A DNA stretch of 64,000 nucleotides from Heloderma charlesbogerti (lineage: Eukaryota; Chordata; Lepidosauria; Squamata; Helodermatidae), in assembly GCA_026122225.1 (NCBI GenBank), contig JANEZZ010000978.1:372001-436000 (forward strand). Reading direction: 5' to 3'. Both the position numbers and the translations under genes were made by a program. Below the pieces are notes generated by a model. The model did not search any database. It worked only from the letters and a program-made list of their open reading frames with translations, and was not told the origin of the DNA. Shown in pieces: positions 52,106 through 63,082 of this stretch (within the stretch, counting starts at the first letter, position 1; every line of letters begins with the position of its first letter).

Positions 52106-52894
52106 CACCGTGCACTGGAAGGGATACCATTCCCCTCAACAATTCCTTTGCACAGCCTCTGCACAGCCGGGCACGTTTTATGCTGTACATTGCAGAACCA
52201 TGCAGGCAGCCACCGAATGCAGGAATGAATGTGTGGCGGGGGCTGAGACACACACTCCCGTGTGTTCAAGGCCCCGTTTCCACAGGGGCTGATGTGAGCA
52301 CACCAAACATCCACAGGCTCCCTCTGTGCAGCACTCAGTATCCTCCATATGCACAGACATGCATGCCCAGCCCTATGGCGGGGTGTGTGTGTGTAGGGCT
52401 CTCTGTGAATGGGGCTCTGAATGCAGGGTGGGCAGGGGCCAGGACAGCCCCATGATCCTGCCCCCAACCTCAGGCATTTGTTTCTAAACTGGGTGGCCAT
52501 CTGCCCTGGGCTACGCAGCCTGAAGGGCTCCACCACCTCCCCAAAGGCTGGCTTTCTGCTGCATCTTGTTCTCTCCCTTCCGTGATGAATGTGCGCCATG
52601 GCTGCTGACTTCCCACGGCAGTGGACTCTTCTGAGCTGATCCCAAGCACACGTGTTCGTTCACAGTATTATCCTAACAAAGCTGAATGCTTCCTGCTTAG
52701 TACAATTACACGCCATGTTTCCTAAGTGCCTCCTTTGCTGGGTTCTGTTCTCCATTATTGGGGCTAGCATCCAAGGCATCACAATGGAAGTGGGATGTCA
52801 ACATACTTTAAATCACTGTCGCTGCCAGCCCTCTTTTGTCTAAGGGAGGAAAAATGTACTTACTGCGCCATGGTTTCCCATTCTAATCGAGCTG
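52106..52894. other. Unassigned DNA
   Basis: No supported gene. Several overlapping frames on both strands without domains. Confidence 0.5.
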
Positions 52895-53092
52895 CACATT
52901 AGGGTCATCATCTGAGGCTCCTCTCTGGGTCCCCTCGCCTTCTGAGACAACTGAAGAGAGAGCCTTTTCAGTGGTGGCACCCTGAGTCTGGAATGTCCTC
53001 ACCAGTGGGCTCACATGATGCCTGCGTGGATGTCATTCTGGTGCTGGGCGAAGATGCCTGGCGAAACAATTTACTTATACCATAAATAAATA
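52895..53092 (+). mobile_element. L2-type LINE 3' end
   Basis: gagagagccttttcagtggt and ggcaccctgagtctggaatg encode the RERAFSVVAP-LWN word of the L2 C-terminus, followed by a short tail ataaataaatag. Confidence 0.65.
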
Positions 53093-53161
53093 GGAGAGCC
53101 TCTAAGGCTCTCTTACATGCTACCTTTCACTGACTTAAACGTTGCTCAATTGTGTGGACCT

Positions 53162-53170
53162 AATTAGGGA
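53162..53170 (+). repeat. 9-bp direct repeat flanking the CR1-BovB pair (left)
   Basis: aattaggga here and again at 57547-57555, immediately after the BovB tail. Read as the target-site duplication of one composite insertion. Confidence 0.6.
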
Positions 53171-53184
53171 TACAGCACAAGAGT

Positions 53185-56100
53185 GCTGGCTATGAAGGTG
53201 GTGCCAACGAGAGAGATTTGGATTCTGGGACCACGGGCTATACTTCCTGGAAGATGGGCTGTTGGCAAGGGACGGGTTGCACCTCACAAAGGCTGGGAAG
53301 AATGTGTTTGGCCACAGCATGAAGAACTTCATCAGGAGGGCCTTAAACTGAATCCTACGGGGAAGGGAGATGTAATGTTGGGGGTAACAATGGACATAGG
53401 TGCATGCACTACAACAGAGAGAACAGCTCTGATAGTGCCCAATAATAGTCTTCAGACACATGTAGGAAGAAAGCCAGACTATGAAGCACATGGTCTTCCA
53501 TGTCTATATACTAATGCCCAGAGTATGGGAAACAAACAGAACGAACTTGAACTCTTAATACAAGAGGGAAATTATGACTTGATAGGTATAACTGAGACTT
53601 GGTGGGATGACTCTCATGACTGGAATACAGCAATTGAAGGATATCACTTGTTCAAAAAGAACAGGAGGAACAGAAAGGGAGGTGGGGTTGCACTGTATGT
53701 GCAAAAGACATATCTCTGCACAGAAATACAGGAGGAGGAGCTTGGTAGCCCCATCGAGAGCATCTGGATCAAAATAAATGGAGCAAAGAATAAAAGGAAC
53801 CTGGTGGTTCGAGTCTACTACCGGCCCCCCAACCAAGGAGAAGACGAGCATGAAACTTCTGAAAAGCAAATAGCCAATGTTTTAAGGAAGCATGATGTAG
53901 TAGTAATGGGGGACTTCAATTTCCCCGATATTTGTTGGGACACAAATTCTGCAAAACATGGCCCCTCCAGGAAATTCCTCACTTGTGTGGCAGATAACTT
54001 CCTCCTACAGAAAGTAGAGGAAGGAATTAGAGGATCAGCTGTCCTTGACTTGATCCTAACCAACAGAGATAACTTAGTGGATAAAGTAGCAGTTCTAGGA
54101 ACTCTGGGGGAAAGCGACCATCTTGCACTTGAGTTCTTGGTTCTAAGGGAAGCAAAAGCCGAGTGTAGTCAAACACGTACCCTGGATTTTAGGAAAGCTG
54201 ATTTTAATAAACTCAGAACAATGATCAGTAAGGTCCCATGGCAAGCGACTCTAACAAGAAAAGGAGTCCAAGATGGGTGGGAGCTTTTAAAAAAGGAAAT
54301 TCTCAAGGCACAATCACAAACAATTCCAACAAGAAGAAAAGGTGGAAGACAACAGAAGAAGCCACAACTTTTTGGCTTCACAAAAAGTTTAGGGATGACC
54401 TGAAAACAGAAAAGGACACATATAGGAAGTGGAAAGAAGGCTAAGTAACAAAGGAAGAGTACAGGCAGGTAGCACAGAATTGCAGGGATGGCATCAGGAA
54501 GGCTAAAACTGAGAACGAGCTGAGGTTAGCGAGGGATGCTAAAAACAACAAAAAGGCTTTCTTCAGCTATGTGCATAGTAAAAGGCAGAGGAAAGAAATG
54601 GTGGTTCAGCTATTAAATAAGGATGGCAAAACGATACCAGATGACAAAGAAAAGGCAGAGGTGCTCAATTCCTACTTTGCCTCAGTCTTCTCCCAAAAGA
54701 GGGTCTATGACCCCCCTGGCAAAGGCGAAGTGCAGGCTGAAGGAGCAGGATTGCAGCTTGAGATCGAGAGGCATATGGTCAAGGAACATCTAATTACTTT
54801 GAATGAGTTCAAATCTCCAGGGCCAGATGAACTGCATCCTAGAGTCATAAAGGAACTGGCAGAAGAACTCTCAGAATCGCTGTCTATTCTCTTTGAGAAA
54901 TCCTGGAGGACGGGGGAAGTGCCAGATGACGGGAGGAGGGCTAATGTTGTCCCTATCTTCAAAAAGGGTAAAAAGGAGGAACCTGGGAACTACAGACCAG
55001 TCAGTCTGACATCAATCCCTGGGACAATTCTGGAGCAGATTATAAGGCAATCCATCTGGAAGCACCTTGAAAACAATGCCGTGATTACTCGAAGCCAACA
55101 TGGAATTGTCAAAAACAAGTCCTGCCAGACTAATCTGATCTCATTTTTTGATCAAGTAACCTCCCTTGTAGACCGTGGGAATGCTGTAGACATCATATAC
55201 CTCGACTTCAGCAAAGCTTTCGACAAAGTGCCCCATGATATCCTGATGAGAAAACTAGCTCAAAGTGGGCTAGATGAAACAACGATCCGGTGGATCCACA
55301 GTTGGCTACAGAATCGGACTCAAAGAGTGCTTCTCAATGGGACCCCCTCCAACTGGGGAGAGGTAACGAGTGGGGTACCGCAGGGCTCAGTCCTGGGCCC
55401 AGTGCTCTTCAACATTTGTATTAATGACTTGGAGGGGGAGGTGCAGGGAATGCTGATCAAATTTGCAGATGACACAAAATTGGGAGGGATAGCTAATACT
55501 TTGGAAGACAGAAACAGAATTCAAAGTGATCTGGATAGACTGGAGCGCTGGGCAGAAAACAACAGAATGACATTTAATAGGGATAAATGCCAAGTTCTGC
55601 ACCTAGGAAAAAGAAACCAAATGCACAGTGACAAGATGGGGGATACGTGGCTCAACCACACTACAAGTGAGAAGGATCTTGGAATTGTTGTCTATCACAA
55701 GCTGAATATGAGCCAACAATGTGATGTGGCTGCAAAAAAGGCCAATGCTATTTTGGGCTGCATTCATAGAAGCATCGCTTCCAAATCCCGGGAAGTACTA
55801 GTTCCCCTCTACTCAGCACGGGTTAGGCCTCATCTGGAGTACTGTGTCCAGTTCTGGGCACCACACTTTAAGAAGGATGCAGACAAACTGGAGAGGGTTC
55901 AGAGGAGGGCAACAAAGATGATCAGAGGACTGGAAACAAAGCACTATGAAGAGAGACTGAAAGAACTGGGCATGTTTAGCCTTGAGAAGAGAAGACTGAG
56001 GGGAGATATGATAGCACTCTCCAAGTACTTGAAAGGTTGTCACAGAGAAGAAGGCCAGGATCTCTTCTTGATCATCCCAGAGTGCAGGACACGGAATAAT

Positions 56101-56344
56101 GGGCTCAAGTGACAGGAAGCCAGATTCCGGCTGAACATCAGGAAAAACTTCCTGAGTGTCAGAGCAATACGACAATGGAACCAATTACCTAGGGAGACGA
56201 TGGGCTCTCCCACACTGGACGTGTTCAAGACGAGGCTGGGCAGCCACCTGTCAGGGATGCTCTGACTTGGATTCCTGCATTGAGCAGGGGGTTGGACTCG
56301 ATGGCCTTGTAGGCCCCTTCCAACCCTACTATTCTATGATTCTA
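53185..56344 (+). mobile_element. CR1 LINE (copy C), nearly complete ORF2, 5'-truncated in ORF1
   Basis: Starts in the last part of ORF1 (gctggctatgaaggtggtgc; the RDGLHLTKAGKN word of the SGNH domain is at about 53270) and runs through ORF2 to the tail attctatgattctata at 56344. It is the best-preserved CR1 ORF2 here. A 5'-truncated BovB abuts its 3' end with at most two intervening bases. Confidence 0.93.
53490..56112 (+). pseudogene. CR1 ORF2 (endonuclease and reverse transcriptase), one frameshift and one stop
   Basis: The first part, to 54403, covers the endonuclease: NAQSMGNKQNELELLIQEGNYDLIGITETWWDD (catalytic Glu), VVMGDFNFPDICW, LGTLGESDHLALEFL (Asp-His), then the linker. An insertion near 54367 (agccacaactttttggcttc, compared with copy A) shifts the frame, and a TAA stands at 54442-54444. 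From 54571 to 56112 the frame is open for 513 codons: HSKRQRKEMVVQLL, SPGPDELHPRVIKELAEELS, FKKGKKEEPGNYRPVSLTSIPGTILEQII, YLDFSKAFDKVPHDIL (block A), SGVPQGSVLGPVLFNICINDLE (block B), KFADDTKLGG (block C; F-A-D-D at 55462-55473), the thumb and C-terminal [45 protein letters not shown]. All catalytic residues remain, so inactivation is recent. Confidence 0.93.
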
Positions 56345-56346
56345 TA

Positions 56347-57192
56347 ACTACCGGAAGTACAAGCTGGGTTTCGAAGAGGCAGAGGAACTAGAGATCAAAT
56401 CGCCAACATTCGCTGGATCATGGAGAAAGCAAGAGAATTCCAGAAAAACGTCTATTTCTGCTTCATTGACTACGCTAAAGCCTTTGATTGTGTGGATCAC
56501 AACAAACTGTGGCAAATCTTAAAGTGATGGGAGTACCAGACCACCTTACCTGTCTCCTGAGAAACCTGTACGAGGGTCAAGAAGCAACAGTAAGAACTGG
56601 ACATGGAACAACCGATTGGTTCAAAATTGGGAAAGGAGTACGACAAGGCTGTATATTGTCGCCCTGCTTATTTAATTTATATGCAGAGTACATCATGAGA
56701 AACGCCGGGCTGGATGAATCACAGGTCGGAATTAAGATTGCCGGGAGAATGATCAACAACCTCAGATACGCAGAGGATACCACCCTAATGGCAGAAAGCG
56801 AAGAGGATCTAAAGAGCCTCTTGTTGAGGGTGAAAGTGGAGAGTGCAAAAGCTGGTTTGAAACTCAACATTAAAAAAACCAAGATCGTGGCATCTGGCCC
56901 CATCACTTCCTGGCATATAGAAGGGGAAGAAATGGAAGCAGTAACAGATTTTATTTTCTTGGGCTCCAAGATCACCGCAGACGGTGACTGCAGCCATGAA
57001 ATTAAAAGACGCTTGCTCCTTGGGAGGAAAGCTATGGCAAACCTGGACAGCATAGTAAGAAGCAGAGACATCACCTTGCCAACAAAGGTCTGCATAATCA
57101 AAGCTATGGTTTTCCCAGTAGCAATGTATGGCTATGAGAGCTGGACTCTAAGGAAGGCTGAGCACCGAAGAATTGATGCGTTCGAATTGTAG
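56347..57192 (+). pseudogene. BovB reverse transcriptase fragment with mutated catalytic motif
   Basis: The frame runs QAGFRRGRGTRDQIANIRWIMEKAREFQKNVYFCFIDYAKAFDCVDHNKLW (block A, Asp kept), a frame break near 56520, then VPDHLTCLLRNLYEGQEATVRTGHGTTDWFKIGKGVRQGCILSPCLFNLYAEYIMRNAGL (block B) and NNLRYAEDTTLMAES. The catalytic Y-A-D-D reads Y-A-E-D (codon GAG at about 56773-56775), removing the first catalytic Asp of block C. Then come LKLNIKKTKIVASGPITSW, FIFLGSKITADGDCSHEIKRRLLLGRKAMANLD and VFPVAMYGYESWTLRKAEHRRIDAFEL, ending at a TAG where the family reads on (LWCWRR). The C-terminal part continues in other frames to about 57535. Confidence 0.92.
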
Positions 57193-57546
57193 TGCTGGAG
57201 AAGACTCTTACGAGTCCCCTGGACTGCAAGGAGGTCAAATCAATCCATCCTAAAGGAAATCAACCCTGACTGCTCATTGGAAGGACAGATATTGAAGCTG
57301 AAGCTCCAATATTTTGGCCACCTAATGCGAAGAGAAAACTCCCTGGAAAAGACCCTGATGCTGGGAAGGATTGAAGGCAAAAGGAGAAGGGGACGGCAGA
57401 GGATGAGATGGCTAGATAGCATCACCGATGCAATGAATATGGACTTGAGCACACTCCGGGAGAGAGCGGAGGACAGGAAGGGCTGGCGTGCTGTGGTCCA
57501 TGGAGTCACGAAGAGTTGGACACGACTGAACGACTGAACAACAACA
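56347..57546 (+). mobile_element. BovB LINE, 5'-truncated, joined to the CR1 3' end
   Basis: Begins inside the reverse transcriptase (LPEVQAGFRRGRGTRDQ words) within two bases of the CR1 tail and ends GACTGAACGACTGAACAACA. It is followed by aattaggga, the repeat found left of the CR1. No sequence resembling that repeat precedes 56347, so this BovB has no duplication of its own. Confidence 0.93.
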
Positions 57547-57555
57547 AATTAGGGA
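57547..57555 (+). repeat. 9-bp direct repeat flanking the CR1-BovB pair (right)
   Basis: aattaggga; partner at 53162-53170. Confidence 0.6.
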
Positions 57556-58142
57556 GAATGAGGTACCAACACCAGAATTTAGTTAAAACCCCTTGTATGG
57601 AACTTTTATTGAGTTATACATGTGCTTCAAAAGCAAGCAAAAGCATTCTAAATCCTTAGCTAAGCCGCACACGTTACAGTCGTACGCACATCCATGGCAC
57701 CTGGGCATGCGTTGGGAGGATGGGAGTGGAGAAGTGGGCTGCTTATGTATGAGCTTGTCCCACTGGTAGGAGTTTGTAGCAGTTGGAGGCTTCTCCAGGT
57801 CCCACGGTCCGAGGACGCCTTTTCTGCTCTCCTCTGGATGGCTGCCAGAAATGCTGACCCAGATTAGCAGACTCCTGCGTTGGTCTGCTGCTTGCTAGCA
57901 GGTTGATTCCCCTGCTCCCTAGCATGCCCTGGGATGCCCCAGGGACAGGGCTTCCATGGCAGGAACCACAGCGCCAGTTCCTGAGGTGTTCTCTGCTTCG
58001 CTGGCTGTGGTCGAGGTGGGAGGGTGCCGCATCATTCCCACTTCTGCTCCATAGGAACCACCCCCCTTCCCACACTGCCGCCAGTCCCAGCCCAGGATGC
58101 AAAGGGACTTTGCTGCCACAAGGAGTCACACCTGGTGATGGC
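57556..58142. other. Unassigned DNA
   Basis: No supported feature. Confidence 0.5.
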
Positions 58143-59080
58143 ATCTGCCTATGATTTGTTTTATTTATTTCATTGTTGAAATTATTTCTTGGCTGCCTTT
58201 CAGGGCAGGAGCCCTCCCAAGGCAGTACACAACAAACAGTAAAAACACAATAAAAACAACAGCAAACATTCTAAAAAAACAGCAAACACCAGCATAAAAT
58301 AAAACTTAAAGCAGACCACTGCAGCCACAACCCAGTCAAATAAAACCCAATCAGGGGAAGCCCGAGTATCGTAGCACGCTTTCAAGGCCTTCTTAAAAGC
58401 CTGCAGTGATGGGGCCTGGCAGACCCCCAAAGGCAACTTATTTCAGAGGCGTGGGGCCACTATGGATTATGGAAGAGTGAAGTTGCCTGCCTAACTGCTC
58501 CCCCAGGTGGGCAAATGAGAAGGGCCTCTCTTGCTGACCTCAAAGCACGGGCCGGCTGATATGGGTGAAGGGGTCCTTCAAGGAATGTGGTCCCAGACTG
58601 CGCAAGGCATTAGAGGTCAAAACCAACACTCTAAATTGGGCTTGGAAACACACCAGTAACCAGTGCAGCTGACGCAGTATAGGTGTCAGATGATGGCCTC
58701 ACCTAACCCCACCAACGCTTGGGCAGCCGCATTCTGCACCAGCTGAGTTTTCTGAGCCATCTGCAAAGGCAGCCCTGCGTACAGCGCATTACAGCAGTCC
58801 AGCCTGGATGTCACTAGTGCATGGGGATCTGAGGCAAGGTCCATCCTCTCCAGACAGGAGAGGGTGGATAGGAGAGCTGGAGCACCGTCCTAAGCTGCTC
58901 AAACGCACCCCTGGGCACCGCAGCCACCTGGCAGCCACCAGTTAGCGCGGAGGCCGGGGGGATGCCCAGACTGCGCACTTGGTCTTTGGGGGACTGCAAC
59001 CCCAGCTAAGACCAGCTCTAAACCTTCACCCAGCGCATCCGACTTATCCGGATTAAGTTGCAGCCGTGATGGGCTGGCTC
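58143..59080 (-). mobile_element. L2 LINE, 3' half
   Basis: Minus strand; 3' tail at the left (ttgttttatttatttcattg), then diverged 3' untranslated region and RT C-terminal words: SRLQLNPDKSDALGEGLELVLAGVAV, CGAQGCV, and SLQAFKKALKACY near 58390. It ends near 59080 after the word equivalent to NKLKLNPDKTE. Blocks A-C of RT are missing. A degraded pseudogene of the L2 ORF2 C-terminus. Confidence 0.75.
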
Positions 59081-59635
59081 TGGTGTGCTCAGCCTGCCTG
59101 TGGTGCTTCAAATGACACTTGCCCATCTGTCTGTCTGAGTGGCCAAGAGAGGCAGCTGCCACTGCTGAAGAACCTGCCAAAGCTGTGGTCAGGGCAGAAG
59201 GGCGGCGTATGCTGGGGGGGCGAACGGGAGGCTCTCCGAGCTCTTGGGCCGAAACACGTGGCATGGGGCGGCCTCAGCCTCCCTGTGACAGCAGGAGGTG
59301 CTGGACTGCCAGCACAGGGGGGGGGGCAAGGCCCTTGATCTCCAGTGCAGCTGGCAGGGGCTGGCTATGAGGAGGAAATCCCGCTCCTCCTCTGCAAAGC
59401 ACGAAAAGTGCTGGCGTCGGCAGGCATTTCCTCGCCCAGAGCCCGGAGCCTCTGGTTGTTGCCAAATTGCCTGTGAAAGGACAAGTTGTTCTTGGGGCTT
59501 CCGCTGCCCCTGTGAAGAAAGGACGCTTCATGTCCAGCTGGGTGTCCTCCCTTCCGGCTCATGGCATCACCTCTTGTCATGAAGCTTTAGCCAGAAGGGA
59601 GTACTAGTGTCTGGGTTAGGGGGGCCTGAGTCTGG
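59081..59635. other. Unassigned DNA
   Basis: G-run near 59318-59326; no supported feature. Confidence 0.5.
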
Positions 59636-60000
59636 GGGCTCCGTCACACCAAACTTTTATCCTGCAATGGTGATTGCTCATGCATGGAGGTTCGTGGGCC
59701 CTTTGGATGATGCCGTGAACCTCCAGGGTGCCTCCTGCACAAAATGACCTCTATTCCATTTTTAAATAGATTGGAGATAATGAGCTATCAAATTACCCCA
59801 CTTGAGTTCCCTCCGTGAAAAAGGTAAAGCCGCAAGAACAGGAGCGAGACCAATGGGACATATGGAGGACTTGGAGAAGGGGGAGAAGGAGGCGGAAAGG
59901 GGAGGGGGGAAGGAAGCGCGTGTCAGGGGAGTCCGTTGTGATCCTGCAATAAAATGGAAGCAGAAAATTAAATGCAGGATCTTAGGCTGGTGTAGAGTTG
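59636..60000 (+). mobile_element. Inverted-repeat element, second copy
   Basis: Left end gggggctccgtcacacc then cttttatcctgcaatggtga, tgctcatgcatggaggttcg and gggccctttggatgatgccg matches the terminal repeat at 7832-7901 and 8187-8255. The body (taatgagctatcaaattacc, acatatggaggacttgg, gcaggatcttaggctggtgt) matches 7540-7800 in reverse complement. No right-hand terminal repeat is seen, so the copy is truncated or one-ended. No transposase. Confidence 0.65.
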
Positions 60001-60404
60001 GTCCGTGCTGGCATGAATGTTAATGGCTCTTGGGGATATCACACAGCCACTTTCTGGTCCCAAATGCTGACCATTAGTTTGCTCCTTTCCTGCTGAATCC
60101 AACTCCTTTGGGTTTGTGGGTGTGGGTGTGACACCATCCTTGGTTATCCTATATCCGTAACCTGTAGAATGTGTTAAAGATGAATGGAGCAGTCAGCAGC
60201 TCATTGCCCTTTGTATTATTATTATTTTTATTTTTACCCTAACTCAGCCTCCAAATGAAAAATGGACTTCGTTCCCCATGCCTATTGTCCTACCTGCCTT
60301 CACTGTGGAACCCAAGGACTGGTCCCGGAAGCAGTTTTTATGTCACGGTATAGCTGAGCGTGCTGTGAGTGGCTTTCAATTAGCAGGAGCAATGTTGACT
60401 GAAA
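60001..60404. other. Unassigned DNA
   Basis: An attattatt-rich run near 60218-60235. No supported gene. Confidence 0.5.
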
Positions 60405-60485
60405 GTCTGTGCTACTGTAAATCACTCGGAGAACCTTGGGTATTGGGTGGTATATAAATAGTGTAAATAAATAAAACAAAATAAA
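60405..60485 (+). mobile_element. L2-like 3' tail, diverged
   Basis: actgtaaatcactcggagaa, ttgggtattgggtggtatat and aaataaataaaac resemble the tails at 2638 and 62690. Confidence 0.5.
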
Positions 60486-61544
60486 CAAATCTTTGCCAGG
60501 GAGGTAGCGGTAATTGATTTCTGACTCCAGGAAAATGGCTGAGGCTGCATATGGATCTTCTGCAGCAGTGGAAGCTATAAATTTCTGCCTTAATACCACT
60601 GTAGGCAGGTGACCAAGCTAGAAACAGCAGTTCTTTATGAGACTGAAAATGTATGTTCTCTGGGGTATTCTTGACCAATATGCCAGTTTTTTGGTGAAGC
60701 CGTGTTCTGATCTGAGAAGATGTTATCAGGTTTGCAACTTCCCATGTCTGCCTGTTCTTTGTCTGAGGTACTGACAAGTGTCCTGTGGTTATCCAGGAAC
60801 TGTGTGCATAGAGGCTGGGGTGATAGAATCCATCACTGCCGTCCCCTCCAGACTCTCCCTTCGACTGCTCAGAGGCAGGCAGCAAGATGTGCAGGATGGG
60901 CTGCCATGCGGGCTGATTTACTGAATAGCGTTCCATGCCATGGAACATATTTCAAAGTACCTCTAAACGGCTATCTGTGTGTCTCCGCTTATGCCTGTCC
61001 CACGATTGTGCCCAGGATCCTTTCCCCAAGGAGGGGGCTCATCAGTTACAATCCACAGCAGGCAGAAGGGGCAGATGGGAGAAGGAACTCTGGGAGCCCT
61101 GGGGCAGGAGAAGGAGATGCTCCTGCAGACGGCTTTCCTGCCTCCAAGCTCCTGGGCCTCATCTCTGTGCCTCTGCCCTCCAAGACCAGGTGCTTTCACC
61201 CAGCAACGAGCCCTTTGCTCACAATAAACATGTCGACAGAGAGGAACTTACACTTAGCAGTGTTTTGACATGAAGCCCAACTCCACTCATTCTCTCCAAT
61301 AAGCGGGGTGAGAAAGCTTCTAGTTCAGTTGTGTCCTCTCCACTCCCAGGGTGAACTTTCCTGATTACATCCACCCAGTGGACGGCAGGGTCATTGCCCT
61401 GGACCAGCTGCGAGCACCGACTGGGGAGCTGAGTTTGGGCTCCTAAGCTTTGAGTGAACCCCAAGTTGTTTCCTTTTCTGACTGAGTGGCTAGCAGCAGA
61501 GCTGGCCCATGGCCATTTCAGTTCCTTCCTCCATTCCCCTGTAA
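60486..61544. other. Unassigned DNA
   Basis: A 182-codon frame (60720-61268) overlaps others in different frames and shows no domain. No gene called. Confidence 0.45.
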
Positions 61545-61632
61545 GTGGCAGCGGCAGGAGTGAGGCCCACAAGCGGGGTTTCTGGGGGCTAGAAATTGGC
61601 CCTCAGACTGCCTGACGTTGCCCACCCCTGTA
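61545..61632 (-). mobile_element. hAT-like transposon end
   Basis: In reverse complement it starts CAGGGGTGGGCAACGTCAGG, a hAT-type end, and continues ggccaatttctagcccccag. The same segment recurs at 62990-63082. Confidence 0.5.
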
Positions 61633-62219
61633 AGCCATTTGGACCAGAGTTTGTTTCCAAAGCATCCATCAGTTGCCCCCTCTTCTTGGCTCTCTAGCTT
61701 AGGGGTGGAAACAGAGCAGTCATTGCCCACCTGCAAAAGAAACTTCATAGGTGATAAGGAAGGGGCCACAGTGTCAGCAGGAATTTTGGGGTGGGTGGGG
61801 GACAAAGCTGCACAGTGGGATGTGACTGTAATTCCTGTGCACAGCGCTAGTGCATTTTCCTTGTACATATGTATGTGTTCTGTTGCTTAGCATCACAATC
61901 CCTGGCATTTACAAGTCTACAGAGAGCAGCAGAAAATCCTGGGAATTTGACATCACTAAAGTAGAAGAGAGCTATGTTCAAGCTTCACACAAGATGCATC
62001 ATGACCCCAACCAAACTTTATTTGGAATGAGCGGTATTTTTTTTTTTAAGCTAAGAAGAGAAAAAACAGGTGCACAAACACAGCGCAGCTGTCTTAAGAA
62101 AGTCGTATTGGATATTTTCTGGCATCACCAACCTTATCATAACATTGACAACTTTACATGACTTGTAAGGAAAAGGGTCCCATGTGCTGTTCTACATGTG
62201 CTGTTTTAGAATGATTTCA
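61633..62219. other. Unassigned DNA
   Basis: No supported gene; poly-T near 62038-62048. Confidence 0.5.
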
Positions 62220-62652
62220 TAGAATCACAGAATCATAGTAGCATTGGAAGGGGCCCACAAGGCCATTGAGTCCAACCCCCTGCTCAATGCAGGAATCCGA
62301 GTCAGTGCATCCCTGACAGGTGGCTGTCCAGCCTCGCTTTGAATGCCTCCAGCATGGGAGAGCCCACCACCTCCCTAGGGAATGGGTTCCACTGTCGTAC
62401 TGCTCTAACAGTCAGGAGGTTTTTCCAGATGTTCAGCCGGAATCTGGCTTCCTGCAACTTGAGCCCATTCTTCCGTGTCCTGCCCTCTGGGATGATCAAG
62501 AAGGGATCCCGTCCTTCCTCTCTGGGACAACCTTCCAAGGACTTGAAGAGCGCTATCCTACCTCCCCTCAGTCTTCTCTTCTCAAGGCTGAACATGCTTA
62601 GTTCTTTCAGTCTCTTCTCATAGGGCTTTGTTTCCAGTCCCCTGATCATCTT
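62220..62652 (-). mobile_element. CR1 LINE 3' end
   Basis: About 430 bp: tail catagaatcacagaatcata on the left, 3' untranslated region, then the ORF2 C-terminus ([64 protein letters not shown] on the minus strand, open for 115 codons from 62649). 5'-truncated. Confidence 0.9.
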
Positions 62653-62689
62653 CCTTCATCTTGGTAGTGCAGGGGGGAGCAACGCACGG

Positions 62690-62775
62690 TCCATGGGCCA
62701 CATACATCATTTTGTGAACCGCCCAGAGAGCTTTGGCTATTGGGCAGTATAGAAATGAAATAAATAAATACATCC
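62690..62775 (+). mobile_element. L2-like LINE/SINE 3' tail
   Basis: ttgtgaaccgcccagagagc, ttggctattgggcagtatag and aaatgaaataaataaataca; same family as 2638-2701. It follows the truncation point of the CR1. Confidence 0.6.
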
Positions 62776-62989
62776 CCCTGGTCTTCTCCCCCCCCCCCCA
62801 AATTCGGCAGTGCAGTGGTAGGACAGGAATTGCTGGTTTGCCACCAAAATCTGGTGGCAAACACAGTAGAGCTGTAGCAATGTCAAAATTAGCATGTTTT
62901 CTAGCCAATTTCAACCTTTTAAAGGCTCTGTAGTGCTTTGCCCCATTTTTTTTAATGATGTTGCTGCTGCTGCTGTGCTGCCAAATTAA

Positions 62990-63082
62990 TCAGTGGCAGT
63001 GGCAGGAGTGTGGCCTACAAGGGGGGTTTCTGGGGGCTAGAAATTGGCCCGCAGAGCACCTGAAGTTGCCCAGCCCTGTTGC
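62990..63082 (-). mobile_element. hAT-like transposon end, second copy
   Basis: Shares tggcagtggcaggagtgtgg, ggggtttctgggggctagaa, attggccc and gttgccc...cctgtt with 61545-61632, same orientation. Confidence 0.5.
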
